From Phoronis australis (lineage: Eukaryota; Phoronida; Phoronidae): DNA of 64,000 nucleotides. The notes below the pieces were generated by a model. The model was given only the letters and a program-made list of their open reading frames with translations. It was not told the DNA's origin and made no database searches. The translations under genes were made by a program, and so were the position numbers. Where the stretch lies: assembly GCA_002633005.1 (NCBI GenBank), contig NMRA01000012.1:2062550-2126549 (forward strand), written 5' to 3'. Numbering within the stretch: the first letter of the stretch is position 1; each line of letters begins with the position of its first letter. This document shows positions 49,282-61,200 of this stretch, piece by piece.

Positions 49282-52200
49282 TTAACTTGACCCTTTCTGT
49301 TTCTTTAGTTTTTTCATCTCCCTGTCGTATTCATTCCTTTTCTCAGTCAATCGTTTTACCTGAAACCAACATTCATTGAATATTAATGATACTAGCCTTT
49401 AGCCACAGTACCGTCAAGCACTTAAAAATAACGATGAAAACGTACAAATTCATGGTAAAAGACAGGATTTTGTTTTAACACTAAAACATCTTCAGGTGAT
49501 TACAGGTTGAACACAGAATGTTCAGAGATCAGTTAAACCACGCAAGATATATAAACAGGGGTTCTTATCAAATTCATATGAATTTCTACAAAAATCCTTA
49601 ATGATAAATTGCCAATAAGCTGATTGCTGAGGCGCCCTCCCTGTCATAACATACCTCCTGGGCTTTCCTCTTCTTTGAGTGCATAATCTTGTTGTAGAGT
49701 CGTTTCTTCTTTTTAGGAATCATCATCTCCGCCAGCCTTCTCTCCTCATCTTGTTGTTTCTTAAGTTTGCGCCCCACGTCCTCACGTTCCACAGTACCCT
49801 GCTCCACTGACATGCTGCTTGTGTTCAATGACTGAAATACAATAAATAATGGGACGTACAAACACGCACACATCTACACTGGTGTTCAGAGGTCCACAGA
49901 GGAAAATGCACAGGTTTGCTTGTTGTCAGTAGATCTGGGCACGTGAGTCCTACCCAGACACAATGTACCCATTAACAAGATACGTGACACAACCCTAATC
50001 CTACGCACACTCATTCACCCTTAATCCAACTAAGATATATCACTAAGACCAAAACTTGCTCAAGGATACAAGGCTCAGCCATAATCACAATAGTTACATC
50101 GTTCAAATGGAAAAAAAACGTTAGACTACACCGGGACCCAGACTGTAAGAGGCATGACTCCACCCTAACCGAAGTAAAAAAAATAAACAGCTTATCCCTA
50201 ATCAAATTCGAAAACAAAGGGCTCAATCCAACCCGAACCTGAAGACTCAAGACTTAGTCCTGTGCCAACTTGAAAACATAGGCCTCAATCCCACTTTACT
50301 TGAAGATACATGGCCCAATCCCACCCAAATTGAAGACAAATCATATTGAACAACCCTGTCCCAACATGAAGGCACATGAACCAACCCTAGCCCAACATGA
50401 AGACATGTCGACAAATCCCAATCAACTCTGAAGCATGTGGAACTATCCCAACCCAATTTGAAAATACAAAGTTCAATTACACATGACTCAACACCAACCC
50501 AACTCGAATACACATAGCTCTTCTATAAACTTATGTTAAAGCACATGGCTTTGTACCTTGCTTTCATCAGCTTTCCTCTTGTTACGCTTGACTGGTGTTT
50601 TCTCTTCAGCCTCACTGTCTTCTGAAAACACAACAAATGTATGTAAGATGTTAGGCAAACACTATGAACACACAGCATATGTCGGATGTTAGGCAAACAC
50701 TATGAACACACAGCATATGTCGGATGTTAGGCAAACACTATGAACACACAGCATATGTCAAATGTTAGGCAAACACTATGAACACACAGCATATGTCAAA
50801 TGTTAGGCAAACACTATGAACACACAGCATATGTCAAATGTTAGGCAAACACTATGAACACACAGCATATGTCAAATGTTAGGCAAACACTATGAACACA
50901 CAGCATATGTCAAATGTTAGGCAAACACTATGAACACACAGCATATGTCAAATGTTAGGCAAACACTATGAACACACAGCATATGTCAAATGTTAGGCAA
51001 ACACTATGAACACACAGCATATGTCAAATGTTAGGCAAACACTATGAACACACAGCACATGTCAAATGTTAGGCAAACACTATGAACAAACAGCACATGT
51101 CAAATGTTAGGCAAACACTCTGAACACACAGCATATGTCAGATGTTAGGCAAACACTATGAAAACAATCAGAGTACAACATAAGTTGCACCTTTTTACTA
51201 GGATTTTTGGTGATGTAGAATGAAGACGTTTTATGTGGATGTGATCAACGTCATTATTCTAGGTCCTTAACAGCAGTTCTGATCAAACATCAAGAATCTA
51301 GCGTACAACTCTTTTGTGTTGTAAAAGCACGAAAATGACTTCAATTTGACTCAATTTTGACTCAATTTCAAATTTCCAGTGGTCATATAAGGTACAGTTA
51401 CGATAACTATCAACCACTTTCAAATTTCATTAAATAACTTTTTAAATGTCCATTGTCAACCTCTAAAATTTTCTGAATCATCGATGACTGAAAAATCTTT
51501 ATTTAAGCCTTAAAACGTCACACAAACAGTAATAACAAACAGCAACAATGAACACTGTGACTTCGTGTTTTAACTGTATATTCTGACCGTAAACAAAAGG
51601 GGACAGTGAATTAGATTTTTAATCTATCACTGCACAAATTTGATAACAGCCCTCAAAGTCACCTTGCAAAACATTCATTTTTGATGGCCAATATCTACAT
51701 TAATCGAAGGATAATAAAAAACAGGGACACTGTTCCTTAAGTAAGTGTGCAAAATTTCGTGCAAATCCACTCACACACTAAGGTGAAATCATGCAAAACT
51801 GTAAAAGTCATCGAAAATTGAATGGCTGATAATAAAGATTCGCCAAAAGTAAATAAAGTCAAATGAAATTGCAGTTAAAATTTGCATATCTTCATAAAAT
51901 GCATTTAAATAAATGTAATGAGTAGCAATGAACTGATTTAATTTCATGGAATATGATAGACTGGGAGCAAACAGCAGTTCATCAATATGAGTATCTGTGG
52001 GGTAACAATCACATGGGACTACCTGCTGATAGGACTATTGTCACACTAGCGCCACCTGGTTTAATTTCATGGAATATGATAGATTGGGAGCATAAAGCAG
52101 TTCATCAGTATGAGTATCTGTGGGGTGACAATCACATGTGACTACTTGTTGATAGGACTATTGTCACACTAGCGCCACCTGGTACATCTTAAGTCATTCA

Positions 52201-55200
52201 TTTCTTTCATTCACAAACACATTTTGTAATGCTAAACTTTTTTGCACGAATATTTTGAACAGCATGATGATGAAGAGTAAAATGCCACTGCTTTAAATCT
52301 CCGCCAGACTGTCGTCCACAAAATATGTTAACGCCATCCACTGACACAACTTATTTAAATATCTCACCACCATAGCGGAAAATGGTAATTTCTTCAAACC
52401 ACTTCTAAATTCGTGCTACATCAAAATATTCTCACCTTCTTCATCATCATCGACATTTTCATCATCTTGTTCAGCCTCACTTTCGCCATCACTTTCATCA
52501 TCATCATCATCATCATCAACATCATCATCATCATCATCATCGCTTCCTTCACCAACTTCTTCCTCATCACTTTCCTCGTCATGGCTGACGTGTTCTTCAT
52601 CAGCGACATCTTGTGGAGATGAAAACAATTAGTCAGACATATGTGGTCAATTTTCAGAAGGGCTGGCAAGTCTATGATAACCCGCAGAATTCTTGATTTG
52701 TATAGGATATTTTTCATAGCAAAGGAAATTAAAAATCAAAATGAAACGACAAAACTTTTTTCACAATAACATTCATATTTGGATACAAAAATACACAAAA
52801 CGTATTGAGAGTGGCTTAGATGAAGTAATATCCCACGAGACATTCCGCGTAACTTCGGTTTCGGTCGATACGCGGAATAATGTCGAGTGGGATATTACTT
52901 CATGTACGCCAATCAAAGTACGCTTCGAATTCCTAAGTTTCTTTAATTTTTTGGCTGATTTTTTAAATACTTCACTCAGATTGTTCTCTAGTAAAAAAAA
53001 ACAGTTTTAAATGTAACGATTTATTACTTGAAAAGAGTTAACAAAGATGAAAACAACGGTAATTGTGCATTGGACTTGTAACATCTTCTGAAAATAGTTA
53101 AATAACAACATTTGATATTGTAGTTACCGAGGAATTGGCACCTGAGTTGCAGACGATATATTTAGCAATTGAAAATTGAGACAGAACTGTCCTATATTCA
53201 ACAGTCCTGTTCCAGATGTTACGACTGGGACTTGATTGCATGATGAGTGTTATTTACACTCCTGCAATTGCATTACTTTCAACTATTTCAGGAAAGTTTG
53301 ATGATCAAACCGGCTAATGACGTCGAGTCGACATTGACCTACCTTTTGAACTTTCCATGTCAGAGGTCACTGTTGAAGCAGTGCGGAAGATGAATACGGA
53401 AAACAATATTACATGGCCCTATTGCACTCGACTGATTCAATGCATATCGGATAAATGTCCCTATACTCAGGTGTTTTGCTAACTTCAATTAAGCATCATC
53501 AGTTATTATACAACCAATAAATGGTTCCACAGCAAATCACCTCAAAACAAAGTCCAAGGGTCCTATCCAGATCAAATTCACAAGGCTAAGTGGCCTTGTT
53601 TCTATTTGGTTGAGTTTTTGGACAGATAGACATTAAGCAAATGCATGTTTTTACTTAAACACACCACAGACAGTAGCTTTTCCACCTTCAAGAAGTTGGC
53701 GCCGTTCAGGGGGGACATAGTCCTCTTCACTCTCCTCCACGAAGGGCGACAGGTGAGGGGGTAATAATACACCCAAAAAGTAGTCTTCAACGGGGAGCAG
53801 CCGACGTTCATTGATACTGTCAAACACCCACTGGGGCTGCACATAGTGCCTGTGAATACAGTGTGGTATGTCAAGAGGTAATGATACGTCCAAGAATAGT
53901 TCACTAACACACGACACCACAATAACCTAGGTTAACTGACAGGCAGTCATCATTTTATTCAAAGCTAGAATTAGCTTGTCCTCTCGGTATCTGTTAATCT
54001 GTAATCTTAGCAGTGTTGAATAACACGGATCAATTCTTCACTTTCACGGAGTACGCTATTCAAAGGGTAGAAAACAACATGGCTGCCGCACTCAAGAACA
54101 TAAAGTGGGTCACGGCTCAGGTACATTCAGTTCCCCAACTTGCAAACAAAGCTCACTGACTACCACATGATACATCGAGCCATGTAACGTGTTCCAGACA
54201 AAAGCTTTTGATTAGGTGAACTGAGGTGCCTAAGCCATATTCTGTCCGGCACCATGTTTTGTGGTTGGTGAGCCACGTTCATTATGCATCTGAACATGAG
54301 TTTGTGAGTTCGTGAATAGAGTTCATCAAACCCATTTTTATAAGTGTTACCATGACAACTAGCTGTTTGAGAAGGTTTTATACCTAGACATGAACTGTTT
54401 GCTCATCTGTGGTCTGTCTGCGATGTGGTGGGTAATAGTTTCATCATCCTCTTCATAGGTACCACCAACAGCTAAAGTCTTGTCCCAGGAAACTTGACCT
54501 CCAAATGACCTAGAGCAAAAGAAATACCAACAGTACTTGTCATGAATGACAAGCTGTTGTCTTCGATGTCAGATAAATTTTTAAGAAGTGCTTCTGTTCA
54601 TGTCAAACATTTTTGATGAAGTATCTTTTTCGGTATGCCATAAAATTTTCGAACAATCTGAAAGATTTTTAATGAAATTTCCTGAGCTTTTTTCATCGTT
54701 TGCACCAGTCCACGACTGTCCACAACTATGGTACACAGAAGCCAAAGATATTAACACAAATAGCATTCGAGTCAAACTTGATTAGAATACAAAACTGGAA
54801 ACGAGTACTGTGAAAGGAGAACTGAGAAACATAATCCACTGCATTAATACACCGACGCAACCATCTGTTAATTTGCTCTCAAATGAACAGCATAATTTAC
54901 TTACTTTAGTCAATGCCAAGCGCAGATTTGCTCTCCCAAGAATAACACAATTCACTTAATAGGGTAATGCCATTCACTAATTTGATCCCTGGTGAATACA
55001 TACTTACTTAATTAGGAAGAATGACGTCATTTGCAAATTTTGATCTCCATTAAATAGCACAATTTACTTAAGTGCTCATCAATTTGCTTTCTCAAAAATA
55101 GTAACAATTTACGTAAGCAGAATAGTGCCCCCTCAAGGAATTATCAGTAAAAGCAAGGAGCAAGTATTTTTTTGCATTTCCTTTCCTTATAATTTTTCTG

Positions 55201-58200
55201 CTGTATTTATAAAAGATCATCTTTAACGTATTAATAGTATTCACTATATCCTGACCCATCCACTTTCCCCAAAATTTTCCAAATGATTTACTACTTTAGC
55301 TCGACAGACCATTGACTCTTGAGACTGCTGACCAATCACACGCAGTGTGTCTCAATTTTTGACATTTGACTGAGCAAGATAGTGTAAATAGAGAACGGTA
55401 CGTGTCGACAATGCCACACACAAAGGTGAACAACGTTTCCATTCAGCAATGCTATCTCTCCAAATAACATCACACCCATGCGAAATCTTACAAGATAACC
55501 TTAGCGTGTACCATGATCAATAGCATTACGACGTATCATATGAGACAATCGCATTTCGAAAATGAAGCCACAGAACAGACCTGATCATGAAGGTCAATGA
55601 TTCTCGAGACACTTCTCGGTTCAAGTAGAATTTCAGTCCTTGGAATAAACTCTTGAACTTCTTCAAGTTGTCTTCCTCCAGCTTCGCCTCCTCCACTGTG
55701 TCCGGGTCATCTGACTAAACAAGCAGAATAGTAGAATAAAAGGTACAATACGGCATGCTCCAGCTTAATTTCACAACTTGCGTAAACTGGTGATTGATTG
55801 CAGATCAAGTGAACTTATAAGTTATGGTAAGATTTGAAAAATTAAAACCTTAAAAGTTGTATTCTGCCACAACGATATCAATCAACCCCTTATTAGGAGA
55901 ATTCTGATGCCTGATCCTTATTCAGTCTCAATTTGAATTTCCAGTTGAGAATTTTTGACTCTGGACAACGAAACTACTATTCTTGAACGCCTTGGGATTT
56001 TCTATTTTAGTTCAGACGTCCACAAAATGTGCAAGACCAGTGCTTCAGTATTAAATTTATTACATGACCAGTGATACTTCTGTCTTATAACTGGCTAAAA
56101 ACTAGCACGATAACTTCAGATATACCATAATATTGACCAAGCGGGTCACGGACTATCACCTTTCATTCGTGCCGACAAGTGTCACTACTTGTGACCTGAC
56201 CGATCAGATGCTGAACAAACCCTGAATACGAAGCGAGCATACGATGCAAGAACATGAAAGCAGGTAAGAACAAGCAGATCAAATGAGAGTGTGGAAAGAA
56301 GCACCAGAGGTCATATAATAAAACAAATGTAGCATCAATCATATTGGCTAATATGGACCGCGGGCAACATTTCTCTACAGAAGAATCGGCTAATACAATA
56401 CAAGACAAAAGTAATCAGACAAAATTCTGTTTCCCCGTCATGTCGACTAATTCCGTTAACAGCAACAAGAGCAACGCAGAGCGTTGAAATGCGCCCACAA
56501 TTGCACCGCATACGGTATCCCTCTAGGGTTGTTTATTGGTACCATAAAGTGGCCAGTAGAGGGCATATATGTAGTATGTTGTACTTTGCAAAATGGAAAG
56601 GCATGGTCCTTGTCTCCTCAATAGGCTAGGGGCAAAATGTGAGTAATCTTCATAATACAAGCACATCCTATACACCAGTTGCTTAAAGCACCACAGAAAC
56701 ATAGAATTAAAAACAAATTTACCAACATACGAGATTAGCACAGCATTAGAATGCCAGAAACAAATTTCTACTTGGAACTTTTCCTTCACAGTCACGAAGT
56801 AACACANGATAGAGCAGCGGACGCCGGACGCCAGACGCCGGACGGACGCCGCCCGCCCGGACGCCGCCCGGACGGACTGACAGACGGACGGACGGACAGA
56901 GATGACGGCATAATGCGTCCACATATAAATATGTGGGCGCATACAAATGACTGGTAATAACTACTAGTGCATCAAAATTCCACAAACAGAATGGCCTAAC
57001 CATCTTACTGACTTTAACCCTTTATTCTCAGTCATGAAGGAACACAAGGTTGATGATGAATTCTGCTTCTGTCAAGCCGTCATGACGGCATTCCAGGTCA
57101 TTTTGTCTGAATACTTTTGGCTTGTACTGTATCTATATATGCAAATTCACTTGCATTCAATGCATGACTTAAAACGCTTACGATAGGAAAGTCGTCCACT
57201 TCAGGCTCATCTCCACTTTCCTGTAGTGTGTTTCGGAGACTCTGGGTCAATGCTGATAAACGCTGGAAAGAAAAAAGACAGCTCCGATTTACTATCACCC
57301 AATGCTGCCACACGTGTTTGAGAAAGGTCACATAAAAAACAAGACTTCTACTCAGCAAGCAGCATTTTTACTCCATAATAATCATGTTTATAAATAAGCA
57401 TGCTCACATTTCTCCCCTCCCTTACATATTATTGAAGCCAGTTTCCTACTATTTGTGCAGAGCTGCTGTACAAGACTGTTATTTAGTTCAGTATCCAGCT
57501 GCACAAGAAACAAATCTCCCTGCTTCATTGCACCGATCCTGTAACTTGTAGAGCATACTGTTAGTCTATTGGCAGTTTCTGATCTGTACAGAATGCCAGT
57601 ATACAGCTATACACAGGCAAATTTACACCATTACAATAAGACATGTCTTAAAGGCGAAGGCAACCTTTTTCCATGTCATTTTGAGCTAAAATAAGGTTGG
57701 TTGGTTATCCTAGACATATTTTTCACTTAATTACAGCTTTTCGTAATTTTATTAATTACTCGTCCGCTTTTCCGGAAGTGACGTTTTAGGAGGCAAGCGC
57801 TTCCCGCCACTTGGTTTTGCGTTGAGCTTACTGTGCGAATCTGTTCTATTCTACTTTTGTTTTGTGCTATTTTTCACCAATTGTCGCCACCACTTTCCAT
57901 CGGCGAGTATTCTGCGGCAAGATAGGTTAGTAGAGAACTCAACTGCGTTGGATTTAGGGATTGTTTAGTGTGTTGTAAGCTGAAAATGGCTGGAGTCGGT
58001 GACCCGTATCACAGTGACAGTAGTGTGAGTGACGGAGACCTTGTTCACAGCAGTGGTGACGAGGAATTTTTTCACGGACATTCAGTGGGTGGGTACATGT
58101 TTGAGCCCGAGTACAACGAGGCAGAGTACACACAGGCACAGGCAGCTGTTGAGAGAAACGAGGCGGCTACTGAAGACAGACGTGGTGACACATCTTGGTG

Positions 58201-61200
58201 CAAATGCACTGTGTGCGTTGTTATGCCTACCTCAATTGAATGCTTGTGCTGTTCCGAGTTCCACATCAATTATCTTTTTGGTCTCTTCCTCCATTAGAGT
58301 GTATGTGGTATACTTGGCGGACCGCCCTGGTGAGTCAGACAAGTTCTCCTTCTCCATGAATTCCGCCACCAACTCGAGATGTTGTGACATGTATGCGTCA
58401 TTGACAACTGGTATTAAATAGGAATTCTGAATGTTGTTGAATGTTGTTTTCGAAAAAAAACTTGACTTTTCCAAAGTCCATCATTGTCTTCACCGACTGA
58501 AACGTGTTTCCAGTGAAGAGCACACCACTGGACATGGTTAAGTGGACCTCCGGCATACCACGGACAGAGGAACAACTGTCCCACTTGCCAGAGTGTCCCG
58601 TGACACACTCCCACTGGATGGTGACCTGAGCACCCAAACTGCTTACATTGTGTCGTGTGACTCCCTCGCCACACACCTGGCACCTTCTAAATAGCTCCAA
58701 CACTTTAGACAAGTCCACAATAAACTTATCAAAGTTTGGCTCACCGATCTGTTCACTGGACGACGAACTGTCCTCTTCACTGGGTGTCGAACTGGGCCTG
58801 TAATCACTCCCACTACTCAATATCGCTGCAGGGCTGCTTAGAGGCTCTGGGCTGGAGAAAACAGCACAGGGCGAATCACTACTGGTTCCAGGAATTGCAC
58901 GCTCTGGGGTACGTTCGGAGGCACGGGTGACAGTAGATGAAGTGCCTCCACTGGCTCCAGTCACTGTACTGGCCACAGCTCGCGAGGCTTCTCGCTTCAA
59001 AAACGCACTTCTCGGGGGTGGCGACGGGGCACTGCCGGGAATCAACACAGACGGAATGGCATCCTTCTTCAAGCGTTGTTTCGCGGGGACCTTCATCAGT
59101 TCAGCGTACAAATCCCTTTCGTAATCGGACGGCAGAAAGTGCTTGCCACACACACGGTAATTCTCCACTGCTTTGTACGTTGCGTGGACGGGTAACGCTG
59201 CGTTCTTCACACGAACGAGCCAAGTACGGCGAAGTGTGTCATCCATCGGAAAGCGATGCAAAGTAACTCCCAAAGCGCGCGTGAGCCGATAATTACTACA
59301 TCCCGGTACGCAGCAACAGTGTGGCATGTTGACTGACTAGTAAATGAAAGCGAACGACGACGGAACTTAACACAACCGAGGTAGAACAATGACTGACTCG
59401 GCAGCTCTCACAGTCAGACTATGTGAAAAGAAATTGGCGGGAAGCGCTTGCCTCCTAAAACGTCACTTCCGGAAAAGCGGACGAATAATTAATAAAATTA
59501 CGAAAAGCTGTAATTAAGTGAAAAATATGTCTAGGATAACCAACCAACCTTATTTTAGCTCAAAATGACATGGAAAAAGGTTGCCTTCGCCTTTAATGTG
59601 TCCGAATGACATATCACAAACATCAAGTTTCACACCAAAGTTGGAAACCTATTACACACAGCAAAGCACAGAAATCCAGCACCACAATATGACACAAGTT
59701 AATGTGTCCACAAAGACTACCACAAAAATCTAGCTTCCCAGTAGGACACCTATTAACGTGTCTGTGCGACATACCTCCTCCAGTTTCTCATTGTCCAGAC
59801 ACTTGTCCTTGGTGTCCTCGTCATGCGAGTCCAGTGCTAGTCGTGGGGGATAATGCAAGTTCATTGAAGTATACAGCTTGTAATTAACAAAGCCCAGCAT
59901 GGTAGTGTAGAACTCCACAAAGGTGGCCATGATCTTATAATCCACATCACTCGGATGCTGTAAACAAGAGGAAAAAATAGTTGTTAGAGCTGAATCCAGG
60001 TTTACACAGCACCTGAAGAAGCGCGAGATGAATGCCTAACCACAACCATGACTCGGTTGCAAAGAAGCGATGGACCAGGTTTCAATACTGTAACACCTGG
60101 GTTGGGCTGCACAAACTTCGAAACTAATCCGCCGGATAAGTTTGATTGTATTATGACGTCAAGTTCATTGTTCAACAGTGGCAACGTGGTGTACAGAGCC
60201 AGGGCATTTGAGTTATAGGTGAAACAATGCATTTTAGGAACATTTAAACATGCAGCAACCTTAAATGTTAAGACATACTATTTCTTCAGGACATTTGGCC
60301 AATCATCTTTTTTCTTGTCTTCTTACAATCATATTATTCTAAGTATTGTGAAAGTTAATAAAATACAGATTAGTTACAACCACTCCAATAAAAAAAAATT
60401 AACAAAAGCTGTGAATTTTGTATTTGAATTAACACTTTTGTTCATCCCACAATGTAAACAGCTTTGAACCTAAAGCCATTGCCTATTCTTCGAATATAAA
60501 GCCATACTCGAATATAAGGCTATGGCATTTGTGCAGGGTTTTACGGTATGAGACTCCCCATCTCACAATGATGACTAATTCTTACAGCAGAGAATGCACA
60601 AGGTCAGGTGGGAGTTAATGAGTTAACGAAGACCACTTTAGAACATGTAAGACACAATTGCAGATACGTACAAGATTTCAAGAAAAAACACCAATTATTA
60701 TAAAACACATATTGGGGTCAATCTTCCAAATGCAGTCCAAAAATACTAGGCACGCTTATAACCCAGCCCCTTTTTATGAGCTTGGTACCTGAACGCAGAT
60801 TTGCCATGTGTGAATTTCAAATCAAGATAACGTTTGTTTTAAAGGCAACAAAACATAAGTTTTTAAACTAGTGACCATTTAGAGGGACCAGGACTTCATT
60901 AAGACATAAATGGCTCATTCAGCCATTTGGTTATGGATGGAAGTCTGCTTAGAGTACTGCAAAAATTGTAAGACTTGAAAATTTCTCTCATTAAAGACAA
61001 TAGGAGCATACTCGTGAGTTTCAATCAGGAGTTTGGATCATTTCTGTTGTATCTTAAATATCACACTACCTGCACACTATTCTTCAGACACACATTTACA
61101 GGTTCACAAGTAAAGATTGTGTGCATTCTAGTGTGGCCATGAGAGAACTCACCTCATATCCAAACTTATGTGGCACAATCCAGTTGATGGTCTGACCCAT

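Larger units (their letters stand above)
57652..59592. mobile_element. Kolobok-like DNA transposon with 158-bp inverted repeats and TTAA flanks
   Basis: Terminal inverted repeats of 158 bp (57,652-57,809 and 59,435-59,592) begin AGGCGAAGGCAACCTTTTTC and differ by about one base in my reading. TTAA is present immediately outside each end (57,648-57,651 and 59,593-59,596), fitting a TTAA target duplication. The inside holds a THAP/Kolobok-type transposase fragment on the minus strand and a P2X7-C-like ORF on the plus strand. Knowledge: Kolobok elements duplicate TTAA and many encode THAP domains. The 1.94-kb length and broken transposase make this copy non-autonomous. It is inserted in a PES1 intron, and the near identity of its ends suggests recent movement. 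Confidence 0.88.

Noticed and set aside
50645-51160. Regular direct repeats resembling a CRISPR array
   Set aside because: The 38-bp units are contiguous with no unique spacers, and the context is a eukaryotic intron; this is a minisatellite.
56746-57003. Gly/Val/Arg-rich minus-strand ORFs
   Set aside because: They read the GGACG-type GC-rich repeat and contain an N; compositional artefacts.
58926-59266. Plus-strand ORFs across the THAP region
   Set aside because: They are antisense shadows of the THAP-domain frame, which shows the family motifs.
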